DNA of 64,000 nucleotides from Setophaga petechia (GCA_024362935.1 JANCRA010000030.1:9220096-9284095); one strand, 5' to 3'. Shown: positions 44,901-56,330, numbered from the stretch's first letter. Made by a program: numbers and translations. The notes: generated from the sequence alone by a model not told the origin.

Positions 44901-47900
44901 GACAGCTGAGAGACAATTGGATTAAAACGTGGTCCTTCACCAGGGTCCTTGGATGGGTGTTTCTTCCAAGTTTTTACCAAAGGAATGAAAAGCAGCAGGT
45001 ATGAGATCTCTGGTCATACCTCTCTGCTTCTAATTAAAGGAGTAGTTTGGGAATTCCATCCTAGAGTTAAAACATGTATAGAAAGAGGTTTTTTAAGTTA
45101 AAGAGGTGATCTGTTTCTTATGCTTTAATTTTTTAAAGATAGCTGTGAGTAAAAACCTTCTCCAAGACTGAGTGAAGATCAGCTCTCCAAGGCAGAGCAC
45201 ACTGGACCATAGAGAAGGAAACAGTCTAAGCATTTGACAAATCGTTTCCTGTTCAAAGTGCCTTTAAAAAACATCCACATAAAAAATCACCCAGTGTGCA
45301 GCCTACTTGATCTTTGGCTAAATGAAAAATCTCAATAACAGAGGCTCAAGCCAGATTTTCACACAGAAAATTTAAGTGTCATTGGTAAAACAATCTCGGG
45401 TGAAAGCTCCAAATTTATTGTAACCACTCGTGTTTTTATTGTATGCAGAATGCATGTGAGCAGAATGTTGCAGTGATGAGTACAAACGTCACCAAGAGGC
45501 AGAGCTGGGCTGGGTGGGAGCTGCTGAGGGGACATTTCTCAGTCCCTACGGCACCACCCGCCCTCCCCTCCCACATCAGGGGTGGGGACTTCCCTGCCTC
45601 AGTGTCCCCTGGAGTTGCAAAACTCCTTTTTCTTTAAACTTCTCCATGCCAACGTTTCCTGACTCTGCCTCTGTGGCAGGGGCGGCTGCCGGGGGAGCTC
45701 CCACACTCCGGCAGCGGCTGGGACAGAGTAGAGCTCCAGGACCTGCTGCTAACAGCAGCTTTCCCACCCAGCGATTTACTGTGGATGGCTGGGGCTGTTG
45801 GGGTTTTGATTCATTGCATCGTAAGAGGGGAAAACAAATAGAAAACCCACGAGCGAGACAGAGAAGGAGCGAGACAGAGAAGGAGCGAGACAGAGAAGGA
45901 GCGGCGCTGGCCTCGCTGCGGGGGCAGAGGGGCCGGCACAGGGAGGCAGCTCGGCGCTGCTGGATGGATGCTGAGGAGCCCTGGGCTGTGAGTGTGAGCC
46001 CTGGCTGGTGCCAGCCTCCAGGTGCCCCTGCCTGCCCTGCCCGTCCCTGCCTCACCTGAATGACTCTGCGGCTCAGCCCCGTCATGTCCGCCAGCTTCTG
46101 CAGCGTTTGTGCGTCGGGGTTGTTGTCCTGAGCAAACTGTGCCTGCATCACCTGTGGGGAGAGGAGAGCAGAGCAGAGCAGGGAGGGGCTCGGGTGAGGC
46201 TGGGGAGCCCCGGCCCCCGCAGCCCCCTGGCCCTCCTGCCTCACCTGCAGCTGCTCGGCCGTGAAGGAGGTGCGGGCTCTCTTGGCTGGCTTGGGCTGGC
46301 TGTCCTGCTCCGAGGGCACAGCCCCCTCCAGCGTGATCCCATTGCCTGCAGGAGAGAACCCTCTGAGGCACAGGGCAGAGGCCTGCCTGCCCCACCAGTG
46401 CAGCAGCTGCTGCTCTGGGGGACTCCACACCCGGTGGCACCACAGCGTGGGACACCCAGAGCATCCCCTCAACAGGGGGACAACAGCCCTGGCACCACAG
46501 CCTGGGACACCCAGGGCATCCCCTCAACAGGGGGACAACATCTCTGGCACCACAGCCTGGGACACCCAGGGCATCCCCTCAACAGAGGGACAACATCTCT
46601 GGCACCACAGCCTGGCACAGCCAAAGCACCTCCTGCTGCAGTGGGAGCTGAAGGAGTGGAGCCAGCACGGCCACCCAGGAGCTGCCCTGGGCTGCTGAGC
46701 CCCTCCACACACAGGGAAGGAGAAACAACCATTCCCCAAGAGTTTACTATGGAATTAAGAAAAATGCAGCAAGTGGTGGAAGCCACAGGGAATAAGGGGA
46801 GACAGCAGCAGGAAGAGGTCAAGGTGGTGTGTGAGGGCAAGCACTGATGTCCCTCTGGCCCTGACTCCTGGTCACCACTTGGCCACATTCTCCAGGGAGT
46901 GGCTGGGAAGGGACCCTGTCTCTGCCAGGCTCACCCACATCCATCACTCCTGCCCCTTGCTGCCCCCTGTGACGCTGTTTTCCCTCCTGGGCTCTACCTC
47001 CATCAGTCCTTTCATTTGCTCAGAGCATTTCCACGGGCTCTTTCTCCTTTCCCCAGCCCTAAACTGTCCCAGCGCCCTCACCTTCCTCCTCCTCCTGGGT
47101 CCCAGAGCAGCAGCAGGAGCAGCACCGTCCCCAGGGCCTCGGGGTGGCCATGCACGAGCAGCAGCCATGCTAAGAGGACACTCCAGGGGACACTCCAGGG
47201 GGACAATCGAGGGGACACTCCAGGGGGACAATGACCTCCCCCCTGCCCAGCCCCATGTCAGGGTGAGCCCAGCCGTGCTCTCACTGCCTGCAGCCCCAGG
47301 GAGGTGCCCAGAGCCTGGCTCCTCATGGGGCCCTGCTGCAGCCCGTGCCAGCCTGGCTGCTGGGGCAGGGTGGGTGAAGCCCCTCTGAGGGAGGGGAGGG
47401 CAGGGATGGAGGGGGAGGGCAGCGAGCAGGGCTGGGCTCCCCCGCTCCCAGGATGCGCCTGCACGAGCTGGACCAGGCTGTGATTGTCTTGGCTTGAGTT
47501 GAAGGACTTTCTCATATAGTTTGACTTGTTCTTTTCGGATGATGAATGGGACTCTGACTTCAGCAACATCTGTTTATTTTTCTTGTATGTAAAACCTCAT
47601 GTGCAGAAGAAATTGCTGGGTAATTGCTGGAGGGGGGAGTGTGGCCCTGCAGCTCCACAGCAACTACAGCTCTCCAAAGTGATCCCACCCCCTTCTCAAA
47701 ACCCCTTGGACACAGGTAGCGACACCTGACACTCACCAGGTGCCCCAGCACTGCCCAGCACTGGTGCTCAGCCCACACCAGCAGGTTGTTGTGAGCAGCA
47801 GCAGCAGCAAACCCACCATCCCAGCCCTCAGCCAGGGCAGCAGCTCTGCAGGACTCCCTGGTGCCAGACCCTGCTGTCCTCACTGCATTCTGCTCCCCCA

Positions 47901-50747
47901 GGACACGTGGCTTCTCCCCCTCCATCCTTGCTCCCCATCACCTCCCTCACACCCCGCAGCAGCTGACCAGATGGACCCACACGTCACAAGCCACGTCCTG
48001 AGCCAGGACCCTCCCAGCCCAACTGGGCACTCTGTTTCCATCCTCTTTCTCAAACACAGTAAACTGAACCATATTATTTTCCTGTCAGGTTGTTAATGGT
48101 TTCCAAATGCTGCATGGGCCGGGCCATGGCGTGTCACTCCCCATGCCCACCATGTGCTGAAGCACTTCCCAGCACAGCACAGGCCCTGGCACTGCCCGGC
48201 CTCCCTGAGCAACACTCTGGACTAAGCCCACAAATCTGTTCCTCTGAGCATCTCTCTGGGCACTGCCATGCAGGAGGCTGGGGAAGGGACAGGAGCTGCA
48301 GTGCTGTGACCCCGTGTCACCAGTTGGGCTGGTTGTGGCACAGACCTGTCCAGCAGGGAGTGGCACAACCCCACATGGGCAGGGCAGGTGGAAAATGATG
48401 GGAAGGTTTTGTCCAATCCCCAATCCCACCTTCTCCATTTATGACTCACAGCCTCAAATGCCTTCCTCACGCTCTGCACTCCAGGCTGTGCAGGACCAGG
48501 CACTTGTCCCTGGCATTGCCCAGGGCACACAGGTCTGCCACAAGCCGCAGGTGCTGCCAGCATACTGGCCACCCCATGAGCCCTCTGCCAGCCCAGGGCC
48601 TTGTGCTCAAGCCCCCCAGGACCACCCATCACCCTTTTTGGGAATGACAGAACCCTCCCCAGCACCCTGTGCCGAGGGTGAGTGTGGGCACAGTGGCACC
48701 GTGCCGCCCCCCGGGCGATGCCGCGCTCTGTACCGTTCTCCGCCGCGCGCTTCAGGTTCTCGATCATGGTGTCGTAGTGGATCCGGCACAGCACCTTCTC
48801 CTCCACCAGGCCGAACTCCTCGCCCGTGGAGAGCTGCCTCTTGCAGGAGAAGCAGGCGAAGCAGGCCAGGTGGTAGGCATTGCCCCGCGCCCGCCGCACC
48901 CAGTCGCTGGCGTAGATCTGCCTGCCACAGCGGGCACACTTGGTACCGAACCGGCTGCGGGGAGAAGAGATGGGTGAGGGCAGGGAGGGCAGGAAGGGGA
49001 GGGCAGGCAGGGGAGGACAGGTAGCACCATGCCAGGGTGCAGGTGCTGCTTCCAACCCGGTTGCCCACCCCAATTCCCACAGCACCCGTGCATACAGAGA
49101 TGCAGTGGGGCCGCCCCAGCGGTGCCCATGCCCTGGCAGTGGCAGCAGTGTGGGCAGCAGTGGGTGTAACTCACTGCAGCCCTGTGAATCAGCTTCCCAG
49201 CCCGTGGGTTTTTTATTTTGATAACAGCCAGTGTGACACTGCGATGGAAACTGTGTCAGAGCTGGTTCTCTCCCGCTGCCATAAATCAAACCATGTGTGT
49301 TCTCCTCACACGTACAGGCACACACATCTGCTTTTTCCCCCGTGGAGGAGGTCTCCTCACTGTGAGAGGATGATGACTGTGCTGGAGTGAGCTATGCTGG
49401 AAGGTAGCTCAGCACAGTCAAGAGGCAACAAGACAGCCAGGATCCTCTCACCAGGTGATTGTGTGAAAATCCCCATTCCTGTCAGGATGCTGATGGTCAA
49501 GGCAGGTGATTCACAGGGAGCAGCAGATGTGGCCCCCATGGCTCTGAATCCCCCGTCAGTGTCTGACATGAGGTGCCAGGTTCAATATCTGCATTTTCAG
49601 TACAACTGCTGCTTAAAATAATAAATGCAATGAACAGCAGTGAGAGCATCAGGAGAGATGGGAGCATCTCTTCTGCCACCCTCTTCTGGTGGTACTGGCT
49701 CCAGCACAGTCAATGCACATCCCCACACAGCCCCAGCACTGCCACTGTCACCTCAGGCTCCCGAGGGCTCCTGCCAGCCCCTCACCACAGCGGGAAGCAG
49801 AACCACAGACAGCCCTGCCCGAGCAGCTCCAGCTTCTCTCAGTGCAGGCACAAAACACCAACAAGGAACGACCACAGCAAGCGACAGGAGAGACCCCACA
49901 GCACAAACCCTTCGGTTCAGTGGCCAGAGCAGCCCCAAGCTCTGCACACAGGCAGAGACAAAGCCCAGGCCAGGCCACCAGGGCCAGTGTGCTGCCCGTG
50001 CCCGACCCCACACCGAGGAACTGCTGCCCACCATGGGCCCAGCAAGATGTGGAAATACTGTCCTGTACTGGATTACTAATAGCAAAACTATTTGGGAGGA
50101 AAAGAAGGGTCTAAATTTTTCAGCCTGACCATAGCTGACCAAAAAGAAGAAAAAAAAAGAGGACATTTCTGTGCTGAAATTATACAGACTTAGCTAAGAG
50201 ACTTCACTAATTTACTTCAGATGGGAACATTGTAAACTGACTTTGTGCCAGCTCGTTTATATAAACGCACAAACAAAAGAACTGTATTAATTTTTTATTT
50301 AGAAATAAAGATCATTCCTGTAAATTGAATTACTTTGAACAATGTGCTATGTAAACAGTGGTATTGCTGAACAGTATCAGGCGAGGGGCAGGCGCACGGA
50401 GCTAATGGCACGTGGTGATCGCCGCTCCCCGCTCCAGCCCCAGCCAGGGGAGCACAGCACGGCCAGGGGAAACTGAGGCATCACAAAAATAAGGTCACAC
50501 ATCCCCGTCACACATCAGCTGGGCCCTGGGGAGACACCCAGGCATCTCCTGAGCAGCGGGCAGGACCCCCAGGTTGGCAGCAGTGCCCAGGGAGCTGGGC
50601 AGGGTTTGCTGAAAGGCGCTCGTATGGCCATGGCAGCAGCAGAGGCAGAGGCTGATGTCCCTGTCCCTGTCCCTGCAGGACTATGCCATGAGCAGAACCT
50701 GCAGAGAGGCTGAGGCTCAGCAGAGCCGGGCACGGGCTGCACAGCCT

Positions 50748-50786
<39 letters not shown>

Positions 50787-53700
50787 CTGACGCTGCGCCT
50801 GCGGCTCTCGGCCAACTCCCGTCTGCGGCACCGCTGCAGCCAGCACTGACAGGGCTGGGGCCAGCAGCAGCACCCACTGCCACCCCACAGAGCTGACACT
50901 GAGGGACCACCACTGCCAGGGACACAGCAACGGGGAGAGAAATGCCTGCAAGAAATCTGCCCTGACCATCAGCACTGCAAACAACAGCTCAAACACCACA
51001 CAGGATTTAGTTCACTGAGCTCACAGGGCACTGAGAGCCCAAAGAGCCCCAGGAAAGGGGTTCCACAGGACTCCTGCCACCTGCCTGGCAGGGATAGGGA
51101 TGGACATGGGGACAGGGCCACACTGTAGCAAGAGACACAGAGCCAGAGGATTTGTCCAAGCCCAGAACGGTGGCACAAACTGTAGCATCACCAAAAGCTA
51201 CCAGAGCCATGGGCTCATGCCCTGCTTGCATGGCTTGTGGTCAGGTGAACAGATGCTCTCCCCAAAGGTTAACTCTGGGAGACAGAAACTGACAGCAACG
51301 TTACCAGGAAAGACTCATCCAGAGAGACTCATCCAGAGAGACTCATCTCAGGGAGACTCATCCCACCTCCCCCAGGGGCGGCCGCATCATCTGGGGCACA
51401 GGAAGAGCAGAGGCGGGAGGACGCCCCTGGTGCATCCTCTCTCTCCCACGCCGCTTGTCCCCAGGTGCCACAGCTCCCTCAGCCCTCCTGTCCATCCGTG
51501 CCCGTGGGCACAGGGCAAGGGGCACCCAGCCCCAGGGCCACGCACAGCTCAAACATCCCTGTCCCCTCCTGTAGGGAGCCTCTGGCACAGCCCTCAGAGC
51601 CAGCTGCAGCTCACATCTGCCCAGTCCCTCAGCAGAGCAGCAGCAGTGCCCCAGCGAGGACCTTCACGCTGTGCCACTGCAGTGCCCCAGCAGGAGCATC
51701 ATCCTGGAAGGACACAACCTCTGGGATGAAGGCCACCTGAGCCACAGCCAGGCCAGGGACCCCACGGTCACACGCCTGCAGCCTGCCCGCCGAGGGCACA
51801 GCAGGAATCACACCAGGATCACACTGGGCCTCTGGACAACTGGAGCCCTGGGAGCTTGGCTGTGAGCAGCCCTTGCACGGCTGGGAACACAGTGTTCTGC
51901 TCAATGAGCTCCAATTCTAATTTGGTTCTCCTTGGAGCGCTGGAGACTTAGATGCCAAATGTAATTATTTGACAAGACACAGGAAACAGCAGCATTTGCT
52001 TAAAAATGCACACGAGGCCACGGAGTCACGGTAGAGCCAGCACCTACACAGCCCCTCATGGGGACAGAGAAGGGACACTTGCACAGAGCAGGCCTAACCA
52101 CACTCCCCGTGGGCAGTGGGGCTGTGACATGAGAGCCCCGTGCCTGACAGCCCTCATCCTCAGCATCCCCCAGCGTCCCCGGTGTCGGAGGAATGCAGAG
52201 CATCCGTGTGACCCGTACAGAGCATCTCACTGTCCCTTCCCTCTGCCTCGGCTCCAGGGACCGCATGCCTCAGGATGGGGTTTCTGCTTTGCTTTTAAAA
52301 AAAACCCCACACATTTAATCTGCCTCAAATAATAAATAAAATTTTCAAAATCCATCCCGAGGATCAGGTTTAGCCCGTGCCACGCACCAGGTTCCACTGG
52401 CTGGAGTCAGGAAGATGCCAGCCAGGATGCTCCCGGGGCTGGGTGGCTGCAGGAGGTGACCGAGGGAACGGACAACGGGGCGAGTTTGCCGGGGCAGCGG
52501 GAGGGACCCCAGCCCTGCCGAGCGGCTCCCGGCCGCACACGGCACCGACGGCCGCGGCTGAGCCCGGCGGGTTCTGCCGCGGGAGGCGGCGGGAGCGACC
52601 CCCGCCCACCACCCCGAGCACCCAGCGGGGCGGGCGCGGGGTTCGGCGGGGCCGCATTGATCCCCGCGGGCTCGGGGGCAGCGAGGCAGCTCCGCACCCG
52701 CCGGGCTCCGAGCGCCGCCGCTGCCGTCGCTGCTCAGAGATTCCCCAAAATAAAATTTAAAATTCTCTCCAAACCCCCACATTTCTATGCAAAAGGCAAG
52801 TGCGGAGCGCGGGCTGGGAGCCCCCGCGCCCCCCGAACGGGTGCCGCAGGAACCGGGAGCGTCCTGCCGCGGCTTCCGCGATTTTCGTTTTATTTCCCTT
52901 GGCCCCGCCGGCACCGGCGGGCAGAGCTTGGCTGCTCCCAACGGGGAAGGGGCTCGGAGCTTCTCGGACGGGGAAAATCGCAAAACAGATTTATTTTAAC
53001 ATTATTATTTGCCATATTTGCTCAAAGGTCATTTCGAGATTCCGGCGCTACTTTAAGACCGCCTTTGGAAAGGTACGCTCTCAAAAACAAACGAAAAAGA
53101 AACCAAACATGAACGGCACCAGAACGGCGATAAATGAATGAAAACGCTCAAAGTGCTCCAAAACAGCACCGCGGCCCCGGGACCCCCTTGTGCCCTTCTG
53201 TGCTGAGTGGGGAAAATTTCGCTGAAAACACCGAAAATTGCGGTTTGAAAATAATAACAATAATAACAATAATAATAGTAATAACAACAACAAAACCCAT
53301 CACAGGGCAAGACGCAGAGCACCGCAGCCTCGGGACTGACCCGGTTCTCCGAGCCCCGCACTCCCGGTGGCACCGCACCGAGCCCGGCGGGGGCAGGGGC
53401 TGAGCTGCGGAAAATCGGGCAATCGCAGACCCTTCAACAAAAAACACCGGGGGAATCTCTGAGGTGCCCCCCGAGCTCCCCTGCCCGCTGTCGTCGGGGC
53501 AGCCCCGAGCTCTGCCGCGGCCGAAGGATGCTCCGAGCCCCCCGCGCCCCGCCGGGGTCATTCCCATTTCCTGCCCGCCATTCCCCTTCCTCCCGGGTCA
53601 AACACCATTCCCTCATCCTGGTAGGATGGGGAAAATCAGAGCCGGGGTTCCAATGTTTAGTTAAACCCCGGCGAGGAGCTCAAAATATTCAGTCCCCTCG

Positions 53701-55042
53701 TGCGAGTCAAATTGGGGGGAAATTAGTGGTTTAAGGTTTAGAACAGAAAGCCTGTCGAAAGCAGAACATCCTCCCCGCGGGACAGGCTGTCCCGGGCGTG
53801 CGGGTGCGGACCGAGCCCCGGGGCCGCCACCGAGCCCCGCCGGCCGCAGCTGCCGCCCGCCGCTCGTTTCCGATCCGTACCGCGCTCCCGCCGCGGGCGC
53901 TCCGGCCATTGCGGGCCCACGGCGCTGACAGGGGCTCCCCGAAAGCCGCTGGGCACCGCAGGCTGGCAGCACCTATTTCCCCTCCGGCAGCAGCCGGGAC
54001 GAGGCCGTTCGAGCCCCTTTTCCCGGCGCTGTGGCCGCCGAGCCGGGAGGAGCAGGGGCTCGGGGCGGCCCGCACAGCCCGGCCAGAGGGCAGGAATCCC
54101 TCCGGGCGGTTGTGCAGCTGCGCCCCAAACTCCTTTCTTTCTTTTCTCCCCGTTTCCCGAGGCTCATCTCCCACCCGGCTGCTGCAGAGAGCCCGGCGGG
54201 TTTTCCAAACCTCCCCACGGCAGCGCCCGAGCGGCCCCGACCCCGCGGCAGCCGGCGAGGGCTGAGCTCCCCGGGGCGGCCCCGGCCCGGTCCGGTCCCT
54301 ACCTGAAGTAGTCCATCTTGCAGAAGATCTCCTTGTTCTTGATGTAGCAGCTGTGCTGCTGGCGCAGCGAGGTGCGGCACACGGAGCACTCCAGGCACCG
54401 GACGTGCCAGATGAGGTTGTTCACCTGCGGCAGAGAAGGGGCTGAAACCCGGGGCCACCCGCCGCCCCCCGCCGCCCCCGTCGCCCTCCGCCCCGCTCAC
54501 CTTCAGCAGGTACCGGTCGAGGATCTCCAGCCCGCAGCTGGAGCAGACGTTTTTGCCGGCCGACGGCGTGGAGGAGGAGGAGGATGGCGGGGAGCAGACG
54601 GACGGCGTGGAAGGGGTGCTGGGCGCTGAGCGGGCGTCCTCCTTCTCCAGGGCTCCAGGCAGAGGCTCCCCGTCGGGCTGCGACTGCGGGCAGAGCCGCC
54701 GCGGGGCCGTCAGCCGGGCCCCGCCGTTCCCCGCGGCACCGAAGCGCAGCGTCCCGCCGGGTCCCCGCACTCCTCGGCATCCCCGGCCCGGCGGGTTCGC
54801 ACAAACCCCCGGCATCCCCGGCGGGACCCCGAAATCCCCGGCTCCGCGCGTCCCCACAGCCCCCGGCCCAGCGGATCCCGGCGGGTCCCCGCAGCTCCCG
54901 GCACCCCCGGCCCAGTGCGGCCCCGCATTCCCGGCCCGGCGGGTCCCGGCCGGAACCCGCAGCCCCCGGCCCCGCTTACCATGGCTCGGGAGTGCGGGTC
55001 CAGACAGCGGGCGCTCCCCTTGGGCAGCGGCTCCGGCGGCAT
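41947..55042 (-). CDS. LHX6: LHX6, LIM-homeodomain transcription factor, complete
   Basis: Nine exons on the minus strand: 54980-55042, 54501-54683, 54303-54424, 48734-48954, 46245-46345, 46056-46151, 44701-44875, 44020-44123 and 41947-41967. They give 361 residues (363 in human). LIM1 zinc ligands are C68, C71, H89, C92, C95, C98, C117, D120; LIM2 ligands are C129, C132, H151, C154, C157, C160, C179, H182. The homeodomain is about 217-276 with WFQN of helix 3. The C-terminus is nearly identical to human, ending VILFQY. LHX6 specifies MGE-derived interneurons downstream of NKX2-1 and acts in jaw and tooth mesenchyme (established). The start at 55042 matches the human 363-aa form; an in-frame ATG at 55084 would add 14 residues. 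Confidence 0.97.
42382..42698 (+). mobile_element. Solo LTR of an avian endogenous retrovirus
   Basis: About 317 bp from TGTAAACAATT to CCGTCCCA. It contains gctgctgtggaatgcaacag, gattggtcttatg, a ttcttagcttagccagcttctg stretch, a TA-rich U3/R area and an AATAAA (42620-42625) followed by tcaagccttctga and gtctcttcc. This layout recalls a common songbird ERV LTR family. No internal retroviral genes flank it, and no clear target duplication is visible. It sits in the last LHX6 intron, antisense to the gene. Confidence 0.75.
44020..44123 (-). CDS. LHX6: LHX6 exon 8
   Basis: Completes Ser, then [20 protein letters not shown] to GPLSNRGEK. Donor AAG/GTAAAT. Retention of the next intron would replace VILFQY by a short unrelated tail. 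Confidence 0.96.
44165..44238 (+). repeat. 15-bp tandem repeat, five copies
   Basis: Copies of cacagtgacacagcc, 42 bp from the LHX6 exon 8 acceptor side, within intron 7. Confidence 0.9.
44701..44875 (-). CDS. LHX6: LHX6 exon 7 (recognition helix and C-terminal region)
   Basis: [20 protein letters not shown] through VTLHGYIE, ending one base into a Ser codon at GAGA/GTAAGA. Confidence 0.97.
45856..45904 (+). repeat. 17-bp tandem repeat, three copies
   Basis: gagcgagacagagaagg units in LHX6 intron 6. Confidence 0.85.
46056..46151 (-). CDS. LHX6: LHX6 exon 6 (homeodomain helices 1-2)
   Basis: Thirty-two codons, [20 protein letters not shown] through SRRVIQ, identical in family sequence. Confidence 0.98.
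46245..46345 (-). CDS. LHX6: LHX6 exon 5 (linker and homeodomain N-arm)
   Basis: [20 protein letters not shown] then [13 protein letters not shown], the N-terminal arm and start of helix 1. Confidence 0.97.
46435..46614 (+). repeat. 55-bp minisatellite, three copies
   Basis: Units contain ggcaccacagcctgggacac and gcatcccctcaacagggg, in the intron before LHX6 exon 5. Confidence 0.88.
47172..47236 (+). repeat. Short tandem repeats of ggacactccagggg
   Basis: Four imperfect copies in LHX6 intron 4. Confidence 0.7.
48734..48954 (-). CDS. LHX6: LHX6 exon 4 (LIM2)
   Basis: [20 protein letters not shown] through [15 protein letters not shown]; the whole second LIM domain in one exon. A 5.3-kb intron separates it from exon 3. 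Confidence 0.98.
50748..50786 (+). repeat. (GCA)13 trinucleotide repeat
   Basis: Thirteen uninterrupted GCA units in LHX6 intron 3 (CTG on the transcribed-sense minus strand). Likely length-polymorphic. Confidence 0.95.
52440..53660. promoter_or_regulatory. CpG island in LHX6 intron 3, possible alternative promoter
   Basis: CpG-dense sequence interrupted by unique AT-rich blocks at about 52738-52800 (aaaataaaatttaaaattct, tctatgcaaaagg) and 52978-53085 (attatttgccatatttgctc, caaaggtcatttcg). No coding exon recognised. It could start LHX6 transcripts lacking exons 1-3. Confidence 0.45.
53248..53294 (+). repeat. AAT/AAC trinucleotide repeat
   Basis: aataataacaataataacaa run continuing into aacaacaac. 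Confidence 0.85.
54303..54424 (-). CDS. LHX6: LHX6 exon 3 (rest of LIM1)
   Basis: [20 protein letters not shown] through CKMDYF, ending two bases into a Ser codon at TTCAG/GTAGGG. Confidence 0.97.
54501..54683 (-). CDS. LHX6: LHX6 exon 2 (Ser/Pro linker, start of LIM1)
   Basis: [20 protein letters not shown], then [17 protein letters not shown], then [18 protein letters not shown], the first two LIM1 cysteines. Donor AAG/GTGAGC, phase 0. Confidence 0.95.
54980..55042 (-). CDS. LHX6: LHX6 exon 1
   Basis: [20 protein letters not shown] then Met at the donor ATG/GTAAGC. It aligns with [20 protein letters not shown] of human. The frame is open upstream to ATG 55084 ([14 protein letters not shown]). 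Confidence 0.8.
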
Positions 55043-55450
55043 CACCTTGATGGAGAGAGCGGGAGAGGGAGGCTGCGGCTCCATGCGCCGGGCGAGCGCG
55101 GGGCACCCTATATAAACCGCCTCAAAACAATAAATAAGAACTTTCTAGTGGCCATTTAAATCCTTTGCAACAAAAGCTGCGTCTCTTTAATGAAGCAATT
55201 TGAATGTGGATTGAATTCTCCCCCTGCCTGCACTTAACCCGGGCCTCTTGAAGTAATCGCTCGGTTCCCATGCGAGCCAAGGCGCTGAAAAACCCCCCAA
55301 ACTACCTGCAATTAGAAATTGCCGTAAATGCCCGAGATAAGAGGTACCAGAGTGTCAATTCCGGCTGTCAATCAGGGAATCCATCAGGCCACCCAAAGAA
55401 TTGCAAATTTGATTTTTTTAATGGTAGTAATTAAAAATCGAAATTCTTCC
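55043..55450 (-). promoter_or_regulatory. LHX6 promoter region
   Basis: AT-richer, ordered sequence upstream of exon 1. It has a TATA element (55108-55116), TAAT-rich motifs, gcacttaacc (NKX2-like), and CTGTCAATCA at 55365-55374, a perfect PBX-MEIS composite (TGATTGACAG on the minus strand). Confidence 0.6.
55108..55116. promoter_or_regulatory. TATA element upstream of LHX6
   Basis: Plus strand ctatataaa (TATATAAA fits the consensus best on plus); minus strand TTTATATAG. Measured on the minus strand, it predicts a start of transcription near 55080-55085, just at the first ATG. Confidence 0.5.
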
Positions 55451-55479
55451 CCCTCTCCCTCCGCCGAGCACAAAACGCC

Positions 55480-56110
55480 CCAGAAAACGCCGGGATGGAA
55501 AAATCCACCCCTCTGGCGCGGGAGGCAGCGAGCGGCCCCGGCCCCGGCCCGGCCCCAGCCCCGGTACCGGCCGCCGCGGGGAGCCCGGCCCCGCTCCGGC
55601 CCCGACGGCAGCGGCGGCAGCGCTCACCTTGCCCGCCTGGGCGCCGGCCGGGGCGCGGCGGCCAGGGCCCCGGGGCTGCCCGCCCCCATGGCTCCGGTGC
55701 ATGGGGCGGGCGCGCCCCGCTCCGCCCGCCGCCGCCGCGCTCCGTGCCCGCGGGCGGCGCGTCCCGCGGCCGCGGCAGGAAGGGCGGGGAGCCGGGCGGG
55801 GAACCGCGCCGGCCCCGCTCCCCCGCCGGGGGCGGCCGCGGGCCGGGCAGGAAACGGCACCCCCCCGCCGCGCCCCGGGGGCCGCCCGCCCCGCCGGGCC
55901 CCGCTACCTGCGGCGGCGGCAGCGGCGGCGGCACCGCCCGCGGGCGCGGCGGGGAGGGGGCAGCCCGAGCCCGGTCCCGCTCGTCCCCGGGTCCTCCCCC
56001 GCCGCTGCCCGCCCCGACGGGACGCACGGTCCGGGCCGGCCCCGCAGCCCCCCTCGGATCGCGGCAGCGGGGATCGCGCCCACCGCCGCGGCGTCTGGCC
56101 GCCCGCCGCT
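55480..56110. other. CpG island upstream of LHX6
   Basis: Extremely GC-rich with very many CpGs, so long open frames occur on both strands without homology. Typical of the promoter of a developmental regulator. Confidence 0.7.
55628..55702 (-). CDS. Possible alternative LHX6 first exon
   Basis: From ATG 55702 a 25-codon open frame (MHRSHGGGQPRGPGRRAPAG, then AQAGK) ends at AAG/GTGAGC, phase 0. It would join in frame to GTGATGCCG at 55045, where CTCTCCATCAAG can act as an acceptor. Human LHX6 has alternative first exons joining at the matching VM. The sequence itself is not recognised; it may be chance in a GC-rich island. Confidence 0.22.
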
Positions 56111-56330
56111 GCCCGGGCTTCATTAGTAACCTGATAATTCCCCAGCAAAGCCCCGGCAGCGGTGCCACCGCCGGGTAATTGCAGGACGGTAACGTGAGCT
56201 GATGGCGGCCGGGGATGGATCCTCGCCGTTATTGATTGTGACAGCTAAATTGTTAACCGAGAGGGAAATCAGATGAAAGCCATTTTAGAATAAATACAAG
56301 GCATTAGGTTTAAACATCGAGGTTGCAGGA
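56105..56330. promoter_or_regulatory. LHX6 upstream element with a PBX-MEIS-like site
   Basis: Unique, less GC-rich block with cattagtaacctgataattc, gggtaattgcagg, TGATTGTGACAG (56234-56245), gctaaattgttaacc and tttagaataaatac. The TGAT and TGACAG half sites resemble PBX plus MEIS/PREP. Confidence 0.4.

Noticed and set aside
52345..56178. Many long frames on both strands around LHX6 exons 1-3
   Set aside because: CpG-island composition removes stop codons; none outside the called exons shows family similarity.
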